64,000 nucleotides of DNA from Bacteroides neonati. Lineage in GTDB: Bacteria > Bacteroidota > Bacteroidia > Bacteroidales > Bacteroidaceae. Position numbers and translations under genes: made by a program. The stretch's first letter is position 1, and every line of letters begins with the position of its first letter. The DNA lies in contig NZ_HG726023.1 of NCBI RefSeq assembly GCF_000499785.1, forward strand, positions 2,534 to 66,533. Direction: 5' to 3'. Positions 50,065 through 58,966 of the stretch are shown piece by piece. A model generated the notes under the pieces. It saw nothing but the letters and a program-made list of their open reading frames with translations. It searched no databases and had not been told where the DNA came from.

Positions 50065-50777
50065 TGAATACAGATTGGAAACAGCGTACACAATTACTGC
50101 TGGGTGAAGAGAAGATGCAACGAATGGCTGCCGCTCATGTATTGGTGGTTGGCCTAGGCGGAGTGGGTGCCTATGCAGCCGAGATGATTTGTAGGGCTGG
50201 TGTAGGGAAAATGACCATTGTGGATGCCGATACGGTACAACCAAGTAATATTAACCGCCAATTAGCTGCACTTCAGACGACGATTGGTCAAGAGAAGGCT
50301 CAGGTGTTGGCCGAACGATATAAGCAGATTAACCCGGAACTGAAACTTACAGTATTGCCGGTTTATCTGAAAGATGATAATATCCCCGAGCTACTTGATG
50401 CAGCACATTATGATTTTATTGTCGATGCCATCGATACGATTAGCCCCAAATGTTATTTGATCTACCATGCCATGCAGCGACGAATTAAAATCGTATCGAG
50501 CATGGGTGCCGGTGCAAAGAGTGATATTACGCAGGTACGCTTTGCCGATATCTGGGATACTTACCATTGTGGATTAAGTAAGGCTGTACGCAAACGCTTG
50601 CAAAAAATGGGAGTGAAGCGAAAACTACCCGTAGTATTCAGTACCGAGCAGGCAGATCCTAAGGCGGTGTTGCTCACAGATGCTGAACGCAATAAGAAAT
50701 CGACTTGTGGAACGGTGAGTTATATGCCTGCCGTGTTTGGATGTTTTTTGGCGGAATATGTTATTAAAAGACTGTAG
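50061..50777 (+). CDS. tcdA: tRNA threonylcarbamoyladenosine dehydratase
   Basis: This 238-residue E1-like (ThiF/MoeB) protein has the ATP-binding [27 protein letters not shown] split across residues 28-55 and the adenylation cysteine in [10 protein letters not shown] near the C-terminus. TcdA cyclises t6A37 in tRNA to ct6A. It overlaps the antiporter gene by four bases and precedes the ABC ATPase gene by two, so the three form an operon although functions differ. Confidence 0.93.
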   Translation: MMNTDWKQRTQLLLGEEKMQRMAAAHVLVVGLGGVGAYAAEMICRAGVGKMTIVDADTVQPSNINRQLAALQTTIGQEKAQVLAERYKQINPELKLTVLPVYLKDDNIPELLDAAHYDFIVDAIDTISPKCYLIYHAMQRRIKIVSSMGAGAKSDITQVRFADIWDTYHCGLSKAVRKRLQKMGVKRKLPVVFSTEQADPKAVLLTDAERNKKSTCGTVSYMPAVFGCFLAEYVIKRL

Positions 50778-50779
50778 TC

Positions 50780-51436
50780 ATGATTAAGTTAGAAGGAATT
50801 ACCAAGAGTTTCGGCTCTTTACAAGTGTTGAAAGGTATTGATTTGGAGATTGATAAAGGCGAGGTCATTAGTATTGTGGGGCCTAGTGGTGCCGGTAAAA
50901 CGACCTTGCTACAGATTATGGGAACACTTGACGCACCGGATGAGGGTACTGTATTTATCGAACAAACGAATCTAAGCCGTATGAAAGAGAAAGAGCTCTC
51001 TGCCTTTCGCAACAAGCATATCGGTTTTGTGTTTCAGTTTCATCAGTTGTTGCCTGAGTTTACAGCAGTCGAGAATGTGATGATTCCTGCTTTTATTGCC
51101 GGTACATCTACCAAGGAGGCAACCGCTCGTGCCATGGAGATTCTGGAATTTATGGGACTGACAGACCGTGCTTCTCATAAGCCCAATGAACTATCGGGAG
51201 GAGAGAAGCAGCGCGTTGCTGTGGCGCGTGCGTTAATCAATCAGCCTACCGTTATTTTGGCCGACGAACCATCGGGCAGCCTTGATACGCACAATAAAGA
51301 AGAACTGCACCAATTGTTTTTTGATTTACGCAACCGCTTTGGGCAAACGTTTGTGATTGTTACCCATGATGAAGGGTTGGCACGAATTACCGATCGCACC
51401 ATTTATATGATCGATGGCGAGATACGGAAAGAGTAA
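50780..51436 (+). CDS. lolD: ABC transporter ATPase, LolD-like
   Basis: This 218-residue ATPase has Walker [10 protein letters not shown] (about 35-43), Q-loop [17 protein letters not shown], signature [15 protein letters not shown], Walker [13 protein letters not shown] and switch His in VTHDE. The MacB/LolD family pattern is clear. LolD energises lipoprotein release from the inner membrane. The partner permeases are not in the window, so the lipoprotein role is by family resemblance. Confidence 0.87.
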   Translation: MIKLEGITKSFGSLQVLKGIDLEIDKGEVISIVGPSGAGKTTLLQIMGTLDAPDEGTVFIEQTNLSRMKEKELSAFRNKHIGFVFQFHQLLPEFTAVENVMIPAFIAGTSTKEATARAMEILEFMGLTDRASHKPNELSGGEKQRVAVARALINQPTVILADEPSGSLDTHNKEELHQLFFDLRNRFGQTFVIVTHDEGLARITDRTIYMIDGEIRKE

Positions 51437-51455
51437 AGAGCCTTCAAAGAGCCTT

Positions 51456-51493
51456 CGCCTTGCGTTAGTCAAAACAAACGTAAGGCGTCATTT
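51456..51493 (+). terminator. Terminator after the lolD-like gene
   Basis: CGCCTTGCGTT (51456-51466) pairs with AACGTAAGGCG (51477-51487), with one G-U pair, followed by TCATTTTTT. It overlaps the stop codon of the convergent helix-hairpin-helix gene. Confidence 0.75.
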
Positions 51494-52367
51494 TTTCTAG
51501 ATCATCGGCCGTAAACTCATCATAAAATTTTAGTTGCCGGAGGCTGGTTAGCCTGCCTTTCTTTTTTCGATGCTCTACGATGAGTTGTGCCTGATAAAAA
51601 TTGAAATAGGGGTGGCGTTTCAGTGTTTCCACACTTGCTTTATTCAGATTCATCTGTCGGATTTCATTCACCTCTACTGTAAACCACGGGTGTAACTTAT
51701 CTGCAGCTAAGCGAATTTCTTTTAGTTGATCAACCTCGTAAAAGCCACCCAACTGCTTTCGATATCCTACGATCATGCGGGCGATACCACTCCCGATACC
51801 CGGTATTCTTTGCAGCTCGGTGGTATCTGCCCGGTTGAGGCTGATTGTTGTTCCGGCCGGATACTTATAGTATAGCAAGGTGTCTTTGGGTGGGCTTTGG
51901 GTATATAGCCGTATGGTATCTTTCCTGCTTGGCAACTCTTTGATGGAGATATAGGGCAACAGCGTTGTATATTGTGCTTCAGTAAGCCCATATATTTTAC
52001 GGAAGTCTTCGGGTTTGCGAAACTTTCCACCTTTATTCCGATAGCGAAGAATGTTCTTAGCCATCCACGGGGGAAGTCCTAAGTTTAAAAAGTCAACGGA
52101 GTCACTCGTGTTCGGATCGAAGGTATGTAGTACTACCGTACGCTTTTCAAATCGTTCGGCATAGGCTGTCCTGCGCTCTCGTTCTTGCTGCTGTATCGAG
52201 CTTTTAAACTCAGCATACTCCTTTTCAAATGTTTCGTCTTTGACAAGGGCTGCTTTGCGCGGTGGAATAAAGTATAGACCGATCCATACTGCCACAATCA
52301 GAACGATAAGGATGAATACTCCTTGTCGCTCTGATCGTGTGAAGTAGAAGAAGTCTTTCCACCTCAT
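51465..52367 (-). CDS. Membrane-anchored helix-hairpin-helix (ComEA-like) protein
   Basis: This 300-residue protein has one transmembrane helix at about 17-34 after a short cytoplasmic start. Three helix-hairpin-helix segments follow: near 92-125 (LNLGLPPWMAKNILRYRNKG), 180-215 (LQRIPGIGSGIARMIVGYRK) and 245-275. The family binds double-stranded DNA non-specifically, as ComEA does in uptake, but the role in Bacteroidota is not established. It overlaps the upstream transporter gene by four bases. Confidence 0.85.
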   Translation of the reverse strand: MRWKDFFYFTRSERQGVFILIVLIVAVWIGLYFIPPRKAALVKDETFEKEYAEFKSSIQQQERERRTAYAERFEKRTVVLHTFDPNTSDSVDFLNLGLPPWMAKNILRYRNKGGKFRKPEDFRKIYGLTEAQYTTLLPYISIKELPSRKDTIRLYTQSPPKDTLLYYKYPAGTTISLNRADTTELQRIPGIGSGIARMIVGYRKQLGGFYEVDQLKEIRLAADKLHPWFTVEVNEIRQMNLNKASVETLKRHPYFNFYQAQLIVEHRKKKGRLTSLRQLKFYDEFTADDLEKMTPYVCFD

Positions 52368-53734
52368 AATTTGAGTAGACCTAACTCGTGGATAAATATC
52401 AATGAAATGGCTACAGGCGCAATATATTTCAAGATAAAGATAATCAGTTTATAGGTTGGAACTTTGAGGGAACCATCGTTGGTAATCTCCTCCCAGGTAA
52501 TCTTTTTATCGAGATACCACCCGATGAATATGGAGATGAACAAACCACCCAATGGAAGCATCAGTTTGGCTGTCACGAAATCAAATAAATCGAAAATATT
52601 CAATCCGAATAGCGTAGCCCCGTTGAGTACTCCCAAAGAGAGGGAGCAAAGTGTGCCTAACACAATACAGCCCGAAGTAACCATCCAGGCCGCTTTCTTT
52701 CGTGTCAATTTAAACTCTTCATGTAAATAGGCTGTTACGACTTCGTGCATGGAGATAGTCGAAGTAAGTGCAGCTACCGCTAGCAATACATAAAACAAAA
52801 CGGAGAATATATAAGCTAATACAGGTGCTCCACTAAAGGCTTGCTGAAATACATTGGGTAAAGTGATGAATATCAGTCCGGGTCCTGCATCGGGTTTAAT
52901 CCCCACCGAGAAAGCAGCAGGGAAAATAATAAAGCCTGCCAGAATCGCCACAAACGTATCGATAACTCCTACGCTTAATGCGGTTCGGGTAAGGTTGGTG
53001 TCTTTACTGAAGTATGAGGCATAGGTGCATAAACAGCCCAATCCCAAACTCAGCGAAAAGAATGCCTGTCCCATAGCACCCAGAAATACATTACCTGTCA
53101 CCTTACTCCAATCCGGTTTCAATAGAAACTCGATACCTTTGCCGGCTCCCGGAAGAGTCACTGAGCACACAACCAATACCAGAATAAGAATGAACAGCAT
53201 GGGCATCATGATTTTAGAGGATTTTTCAATTCCCTTTTCAACTCCTTGTATGATAATGAAGTGTGTAAGCAGCAGAAAAAGGATCAGCCAAATGACCGGA
53301 CGCCAGGCATTTGTTGAGAACTCATCGAAGGATGCCACAAAATCGGCGGGCGTTTTTCCTGCAAAACTATTGGTTACTGCCTCTACTACGAATTCGAGTG
53401 TCCATCCGGCTACCACCGAATAATAGCAGAGGATAAGAAATCCGGCAAGCACCCCCATGCGTCCTATCCAACGCCAATGGGTGCCCGGAGCAAGTACTTG
53501 ATAGGCTCCTGCTGTATTGGTTCGCGAACGGCGGCCGATAATAAATTCGGCTACCATAATTGGAAGCCCCAATAATATAACGCATCCCAGATATATGATA
53601 ATGAAAGCAGCTCCACCATAATTCCCTGTTTCATAAGGAAATCTCCACACATTACCTAAACCAACTGCCGATCCTGCCGAAGCAAGAATAACACCTAGTT
53701 TTGATCCAAAATTTGCTCTGTCATTTTTTGTCAT
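52364..53734 (-). CDS. Neurotransmitter:sodium symporter family transporter
   Basis: This 456-residue protein has about twelve hydrophobic segments. N-terminal FGSKLGVILASAGSAVGLGN and WRFPYETGNYGGAAFIIIY are diagnostic of the NSS/SNF family (LeuT, MhsT), which imports amino acids with sodium. The specific amino acid is not determined. Its stop overlaps the helix-hairpin-helix start. Confidence 0.93.
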   Translation of the reverse strand: MTKNDRANFGSKLGVILASAGSAVGLGNVWRFPYETGNYGGAAFIIIYLGCVILLGLPIMVAEFIIGRRSRTNTAGAYQVLAPGTHWRWIGRMGVLAGFLILCYYSVVAGWTLEFVVEAVTNSFAGKTPADFVASFDEFSTNAWRPVIWLILFLLLTHFIIIQGVEKGIEKSSKIMMPMLFILILVLVVCSVTLPGAGKGIEFLLKPDWSKVTGNVFLGAMGQAFFSLSLGLGCLCTYASYFSKDTNLTRTALSVGVIDTFVAILAGFIIFPAAFSVGIKPDAGPGLIFITLPNVFQQAFSGAPVLAYIFSVLFYVLLAVAALTSTISMHEVVTAYLHEEFKLTRKKAAWMVTSGCIVLGTLCSLSLGVLNGATLFGLNIFDLFDFVTAKLMLPLGGLFISIFIGWYLDKKITWEEITNDGSLKVPTYKLIIFILKYIAPVAISLIFIHELGLLKL

Positions 53735-53782
53735 AATTCCTATTTATCTTACAATTTGATATTATTTAGATACTAAAACGCG

Positions 53783-53810
53783 CAAATATAGAAAATGTTT
53801 CTTATATTTG
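53783..53810. promoter_or_regulatory. Back-to-back -7 elements, SNF transporter and VanZ gene
   Basis: TATATTTG occurs on the minus strand (complement of 53783-53790) for the transporter and on the plus strand (53803-53810) for the VanZ-like gene at 53836. Each fits TAnnTTTG. Neither has an obvious -33 element. Confidence 0.5.
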
Positions 53811-53835
53811 TGCTCTACCTGTAATTAATTCGTAT

Positions 53836-54243
53836 ATGCTATATTATATTAAGAAATATCCACTGTCGCTTATCATTATATTGGCTGTTGTTTATCTTTC
53901 CTTTTTTAAGCCGCCCTCTGTCGAACTGAGCACTATTCCGAATATAGATAAAGTTGTCCATGTAGCCATGTATTTCGGCATGTCTTTCATGTTGTGGATT
54001 GAGTTCTTGCGTACCCATCGAAGTGCAATGCCTATTTGGCATGCCTGGTTAGGGGCATTTGTTTGTCCCATATTATTTAGTGGATGCATTGAATTACTAC
54101 AGGGGTATTGCACCTCCTATCGTGGTGGAGACTGGATGGACTTTGCAGCCAATGCACTAGGCGCAACGTTGGCTAGTATCATTGGCTATTGTGTCCTTCG
54201 TCCGCGCATGATTAAAAAAAGACGAACGGTATCTTATAAATAA
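53836..54243 (+). CDS. VanZ-like membrane protein
   Basis: This 135-residue protein has four hydrophobic segments and the family pattern NIDKVVHVAMYFGMSFMLW and the later GCIELLQGYCTSYRGGDWMDFAANALG. VanZ-like proteins occur widely; teicoplanin tolerance was shown for the founding member only. Its last ten bases overlap the convergent murF gene. Confidence 0.88.
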   Translation: MLYYIKKYPLSLIIILAVVYLSFFKPPSVELSTIPNIDKVVHVAMYFGMSFMLWIEFLRTHRSAMPIWHAWLGAFVCPILFSGCIELLQGYCTSYRGGDWMDFAANALGATLASIIGYCVLRPRMIKKRRTVSYK

Positions 54244-55538
54244 TCGACTACGGTATTTAATCTGATTCCATTGGAACCCTTAATTAGAATGGTACTATTC
54301 TGCGGCTTATGGGCTTGTAGTTCTTCTATCAGTTCCTGTGCATTGGCGTACGACCTGAAGTGATGTTGAATGGCAGCAAACTCTTCGCCCACCAACAGAA
54401 TCTCTGCAAATGAATATCTCGTTAAGAAATCAATAATCTTTTTGTGCTCTGCTTCGCTCTCAACCCCTAACTCTCGCATATCGCCCAGTATGATTACTTT
54501 GTTGGGAGCATCCATGCTTCGAAAATTCTCCAATGCAGCCATCATGCTTGTTGGGTTTGCATTGTAAGCATCGATAATCAATGTATTATCGTTTGTCTTT
54601 TTCAGTTGCGAACGATTGTTTTGTGGCGTATATACGGCTAAAGCATCGTTTATTTGCTGCGGCTCCACACCAAAATAACTTCCTATGGTAACAGCAGCCA
54701 ATGCGTTGGCAAAGTTGTATTCGCCAATAAGCTGTGTTTCTACTGTATAGCAATCGCTCTCTTTACCGGCTCTCCATTCGAATGCCAGATAAGGAGAGTT
54801 TCCGGTCACCCGTCCGCTGATATACAGCGACTCATCCTTGCCATAAAAGATCGGCGATAAGGTACGCGTTTGTATCATCTCCATCAGGTAAGGATTATCG
54901 TGATGAACGAAAACGGTTGCGTCTTCCTTGGTGCATAAATAGTCATATAGTTCGCCTTTCGTTCTCATAACTCCTTCGAGCGACCCGAACCCTTCGAGGT
55001 GTGCCTTACCGATGTTGGTAATGAGACCATAATCCGGTTCGGCTATTTCTGCCAGTTGCTTAATCTCTCCGGGATGATTGGCTCCCATTTCGATGACTGC
55101 CAATGTGTGTTCCGGTTTCAATCGAAGCAAGGTAAGAGGTACTCCGATATGATTATTAAGATTGCCTAGTGTATAAAGTACATTGTGCGCTTGCGACAGT
55201 ACGGTCGAAATAAGTTCTTTGGTCGTTGTCTTTCCATTGGTGCCCGTAATACCAATCACCCGGGTACCCAGTTGGCGACGGTGATAATTAGCCAGTTGTT
55301 GAAGTGTTTGTAAACAATCGGATACTAAAATAAAACGTTCATCGCCTGATACTGCATATTCGGATTCGTCGATTATAGCGTAGGCACAGCCATCTTGTAG
55401 GGCTTGTGCTGCAAAAGCATTGCCATTGAATGACTCACCCTTAAGGGCTATGAATAAAGAATCTTCAGGACAATTACGACTGTCGGTAGTTACGACCGAG
55501 CAATCCAGGAATAGCTGGTATAATGCAGAAAGTATCAT
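54234..55538 (-). CDS. murF: UDP-MurNAc-tripeptide D-Ala-D-Ala ligase
   Basis: This 434-residue Mur ligase has an N-terminal UDP-binding domain with DSRNCPEDSLFIALKGESF, the ATP loop GITGTNGKTTTKELI (about 95-109) and the C-terminal NANPTSMMAALENF motif characteristic of MurF. It adds D-Ala-D-Ala to the UDP-MurNAc-tripeptide, the last cytoplasmic step of wall-peptide assembly. Confidence 0.95.
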   Translation of the reverse strand: MILSALYQLFLDCSVVTTDSRNCPEDSLFIALKGESFNGNAFAAQALQDGCAYAIIDESEYAVSGDERFILVSDCLQTLQQLANYHRRQLGTRVIGITGTNGKTTTKELISTVLSQAHNVLYTLGNLNNHIGVPLTLLRLKPEHTLAVIEMGANHPGEIKQLAEIAEPDYGLITNIGKAHLEGFGSLEGVMRTKGELYDYLCTKEDATVFVHHDNPYLMEMIQTRTLSPIFYGKDESLYISGRVTGNSPYLAFEWRAGKESDCYTVETQLIGEYNFANALAAVTIGSYFGVEPQQINDALAVYTPQNNRSQLKKTNDNTLIIDAYNANPTSMMAALENFRSMDAPNKVIILGDMRELGVESEAEHKKIIDFLTRYSFAEILLVGEEFAAIQHHFRSYANAQELIEELQAHKPQNSTILIKGSNGIRLNTVVDYL

Positions 55539-55563
55539 ATATTATTTCTAAATTAAGATGCAA

Positions 55564-55571
55564 CAAAGATA
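55564..55571 (-). promoter_or_regulatory. -7 element of murF
   Basis: The complement reads TATCTTTG, 26 bases upstream of the murF ATG. It fits TAnnTTTG; no -33 match is visible. Confidence 0.5.
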
Positions 55572-55667
55572 AAGCATAATACCGAGAAATGTGCTGACTC
55601 AGATGTAGATATTATGCAAATATTCGTTTAATTCTAAAATAAAGTATAGATAGTTCTTGTTTTTATT

Positions 55668-55675
55668 TACATTTG
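55668..55675 (+). promoter_or_regulatory. -7 element of folP operon
   Basis: TACATTTG fits TAnnTTTG, 19 bases before the first ATG of folP (55694), so the leader would be very short. The second in-frame ATG at 55703 is an alternative start. Confidence 0.5.
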
Positions 55676-55693
55676 CAGTAATCAAACCGGAAA

Positions 55694-56560
55694 ATGAAAA
55701 GAATGAAACAGACTTCTTCTACTTACCTGAATGTGAACGGACAGCTGATAGATTTAGCTGTTCCCCAAGTAATGGGTATACTCAATGTAACACCCGACTC
55801 TTTCTATGCCGATAGTAGAAAACAAGTCGAAGCGGATATTGCCGCACGTGCCAAACAAATTCTCGATGAGGGAGCTTCTATTATTGATATTGGTGCTTAC
55901 TCGTCGCGTCCCAATGCCGAACATATTTCTGCCGAAGAGGAAATGAGCCGCTTGCGTAACGGATTGGAAATTATACGGAAGAACCACCCCGATGCCATTA
56001 TATCAGTTGATACCTTTCGTGCCGACGTAGCCGAGTGTTGTGTTAAAGATTACGGAGTGGCCATCATCAACGATATTGCAGCCGGAGAAATGGATCAACG
56101 GATGTTCGAGACGGTAGCCCGGCTGGGTGTTCCTTATATTATGATGCACATGAAAGGTACACCGCAGAATATGCAAGCGAAACCACAGTATGAGAACTTT
56201 CTAAAAGAGGTATTTCTCTATTTTGCACGCAAAGTACAGCAGTTACGTGATTTGGGTGCCAAAGATATCATTCTTGATCCGGGCTTTGGCTTTGGTAAGA
56301 CACTGGAGCATAATTATGAACTCATGGCCCATCTGGAAGAGTTTGCTATATTCGAGTTGCCTTTATTAGTGGGTGTATCGCGAAAGTCAATGATCTATCG
56401 TTTGCTGGGCGGAACTCCGCAGGAGGCACTGAATGGAACAACAGTGCTCGATACGGTGGCCTTACTCAAAGGTGCCGATATCTTGCGTGTACACGATGTG
56501 CGCGAGGCGGTAGAGGCTGTACAGATTACAGAGAAACTTAAATCGCAATGGAAGCTGTAA
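55694..56560 (+). CDS. folP: Dihydropteroate synthase
   Basis: This 288-residue TIM-barrel enzyme joins p-aminobenzoate to dihydropterin pyrophosphate in folate synthesis; it is the sulfonamide target. Motifs: VMGILNVTPDSFYADS, DIGAYSSRPNAEHI, ISVDTFRADVAE, INDIAAGEMD, DPGFGFGKTLEHNYEL and the C-terminal RVHDVREAVEA. It is followed by cdaA (43-base gap), an arrangement I recall from other Bacteroidota. Confidence 0.96.
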   Translation: MKRMKQTSSTYLNVNGQLIDLAVPQVMGILNVTPDSFYADSRKQVEADIAARAKQILDEGASIIDIGAYSSRPNAEHISAEEEMSRLRNGLEIIRKNHPDAIISVDTFRADVAECCVKDYGVAIINDIAAGEMDQRMFETVARLGVPYIMMHMKGTPQNMQAKPQYENFLKEVFLYFARKVQQLRDLGAKDIILDPGFGFGKTLEHNYELMAHLEEFAIFELPLLVGVSRKSMIYRLLGGTPQEALNGTTVLDTVALLKGADILRVHDVREAVEAVQITEKLKSQWKL

Positions 56561-56603
56561 GCTTTCCATTGTTCATTGTAAATCGTTAAAACGTTACCGA
56601 ATT

Positions 56604-57368
56604 GTGTTTTTTGAATTTGGAATAAAAGATTTTATTGATATCCTGCTGGTCGCCTTTTTGCTTTACTATACGTACAAGCTCATGAAGGCTTCCGGTTCTA
56701 TCAATGTGTTCACCGGAATTCTGGTGTTCATCCTCATTTGGTTAGTCGTGTCTCAGGTGCTCGAGATGAAGCTGTTGGGCTCTATCTTTGATAAGCTGGT
56801 CAGTGTGGGTGTCTTGGCACTTATTGTGCTTTTTCAGGATGAGATACGTCGCTTTCTCCTGACCTTGGGTACGCATCAGCATGCCAGTTCCTTGATACGT
56901 TTACTTACCGGCAATAAAAAAGAGAAGTTAGAACGAGACGGTATTATGCCTATTGTGATGGCTTGCATCAGCATGAGTAAGCAGAAAGTAGGTGCTTTGA
57001 TAGTGATCGAGCACAATGTGCCGCTCGATGATCTGGTTCGTACCGGCGAGGTCATTAATGCCAATGTAAATCAACGATTGATCGAGAATATTTTCTTTAA
57101 GAATAGCCCGTTGCACGACGGTGCTATGATTATCAGCAAGCAGCGAATAAAAGCGGCCGGCTGTATTCTGCCCGTCTCTCACGACTTAAGCATCCCTAAA
57201 GAGCTGGGTCTTCGCCACCGGGCTGCTATGGGAGTTTCGCAGGAATCGGATGCACTTGCCATCATCGTTTCCGAGGAAACCGGTGCGATATCCGTTGCCT
57301 ATCGGGGGCAGTTTCACCTTCGCTTGAGTGGCGAAGAGTTGGAAAGCTTGCTCACGATGGAGCACTGA
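56604..57368 (+). CDS. cdaA: Diadenylate cyclase CdaA
   Basis: This 254-residue protein has three N-terminal transmembrane segments (about 10-85) and a DisA_N cyclase domain with the catalytic DGA (about 172-174, SPLHDGAMII) and RHR (about 204-206, LGLRHRAAMG) motifs. It makes c-di-AMP from two ATP. The start is GTG, giving MFFEFGIKDFID; no in-frame ATG lies before the membrane segments. In Gram-positives cdaA adjoins regulators and glmM; here it follows folP. Confidence 0.94.
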   Translation: MFFEFGIKDFIDILLVAFLLYYTYKLMKASGSINVFTGILVFILIWLVVSQVLEMKLLGSIFDKLVSVGVLALIVLFQDEIRRFLLTLGTHQHASSLIRLLTGNKKEKLERDGIMPIVMACISMSKQKVGALIVIEHNVPLDDLVRTGEVINANVNQRLIENIFFKNSPLHDGAMIISKQRIKAAGCILPVSHDLSIPKELGLRHRAAMGVSQESDALAIIVSEETGAISVAYRGQFHLRLSGEELESLLTMEH

Positions 57369-57416
57369 CAATAGTTGAAAAACGATTCACAGTTCACAAC
57401 TCATAATTTAATTAAC

Positions 57417-58934
57417 ATGGATAGACGAAATTTTTTAAGAACAGGAAGTATGGCATTGCTTGGCTCGCTGGCGGTTGGTTCGGCTCTGGGCACTCCGTCA
57501 TCAGTTAGAGGCTCTACTCTTTCATCTGCTATGAACCACTTCGGGGTGAGCGAGGAAGATATGCGTAAGGTATTGGCTGCTGCTTTAGAAAAAGGAGGCG
57601 ACTATGCCGATTTGTTTTTTGAACATACGTTTACGAACGCTATCTCTTTGCAGGATGGCGCAGTGAATCGTTGTAACTCTTACATTGACTTTGGTATGGG
57701 TGTGCGTGTACTTGCCGGCGATCAGAGCGGGTATGCTTATGTGGAGAACGTAACGCTCGAAGATATGCTTAAAGTAGCTCGTACGGCAGCTCGTATTGCA
57801 GCTTCCAATCGGGCAGGTAAGCCTGTTGCTCTGAAAGAAAAACCGTTGAAGAAGAATTACTACGCCATCGCTTCATCTTGGGAAGAGGTGAGTCTGAAAG
57901 AGAAGATGCCCTATTTGCAAAAGCTCAACGATAAGATGTTTGCACTAGACAAACGGGTGCATAAAGTTAACGCTTCGCTTAGCGATGCTACCTCTCATAT
58001 CCTGTTCTGTAATTCAGAGGGAGTGATGTACTATGACTATCGCCCCATGGTTACTTTGAGTGCGATGTGTATCATGGAGCAGAACGGACAGATTGAGAAC
58101 AGCTACTCTGCTCGTTCTTATCGCAAAGGATTCGAGTTTCTGACCGACGAGGTTGTGGATACCATTGCTCGTGAGGCAGTCGATAAAACAGCCATTCTTT
58201 TTCAGGCAATCAAACCCAAAGGGGGAGAGATGCCTGTTGTAATGGGAGCAGGAGGATCGGGCATTCTACTGCACGAAGCGATTGGTCATGCTTTTGAGGC
58301 CGACTTTAATCGGAAAAACACGTCTATCTTCTCCGATCAGTTACATAAGAAAATATGCAATGAGCACATTAGTGTGATAGACGATGGTACGATTCCATTC
58401 AATCGTGGTTCGATTAACTTTGACGATGAAGGAGTAGAAGGACAGAAAACCTACCTCGTAACCAATGGGGTGCTGACCAGTTATCTGCACGACCGTATCA
58501 GTGCAAAACATTATGGCATTGCACCGACCGGCAACGGACGTCGTGAATCTTTCCGCAACCTGCCCATTCCTCGTATGCGTGCCACCTATATGGAGCCCGG
58601 AAACATGACGGAAGCCGATATTATTGCCTCAGTTAAAAAGGGAATCTTTGTAGATCAGTTTACCAACGGGCAGGTTCAGATTGGAGCAGGCGACTTTACT
58701 TTCTTTGTCAAGTCGGGCTACCTGATTGAGGATGGCAAGCTTACTCAACCCATTAAAGATGTCAATATCATAGGCAATGGACCGAAGGCACTGGCCGATA
58801 TTACCATGGTAGCCGGCAATGATAAGATTGATAATGGCAGTTGGACCTGTGGCAAGGACGGACAATCTTGTCCGGTAACCTGCGGCATGCCTTCTGCTTT
58901 AGTAAGCAAACTCACCGTTGGTGGTGAAAGTTGA
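57417..58934 (+). CDS. tldD: TldD-like metalloprotease with twin-arginine-type signal
   Basis: This protein has 505 residues from ATG 57417; an upstream TTG is less likely. The N-terminus MDRRNFLRTGSMALLGSLAV looks like a twin-arginine signal, unusual because TldD of E. coli is cytoplasmic. The metal-binding HExxxH motif (HEAIGH, about residues 286-291) is present. TldD works with TldE/PmbA to cleave unfolded or modified peptides, and the partner is encoded 32 bases downstream. Whether the protein is truly exported depends on Tat genes not seen here. Confidence 0.9.
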   Translation: MDRRNFLRTGSMALLGSLAVGSALGTPSSVRGSTLSSAMNHFGVSEEDMRKVLAAALEKGGDYADLFFEHTFTNAISLQDGAVNRCNSYIDFGMGVRVLAGDQSGYAYVENVTLEDMLKVARTAARIAASNRAGKPVALKEKPLKKNYYAIASSWEEVSLKEKMPYLQKLNDKMFALDKRVHKVNASLSDATSHILFCNSEGVMYYDYRPMVTLSAMCIMEQNGQIENSYSARSYRKGFEFLTDEVVDTIAREAVDKTAILFQAIKPKGGEMPVVMGAGGSGILLHEAIGHAFEADFNRKNTSIFSDQLHKKICNEHISVIDDGTIPFNRGSINFDDEGVEGQKTYLVTNGVLTSYLHDRISAKHYGIAPTGNGRRESFRNLPIPRMRATYMEPGNMTEADIIASVKKGIFVDQFTNGQVQIGAGDFTFFVKSGYLIEDGKLTQPIKDVNIIGNGPKALADITMVAGNDKIDNGSWTCGKDGQSCPVTCGMPSALVSKLTVGGES

Positions 58935-58966
58935 TTTTAACTATTAATGCATAATACTGAATAATC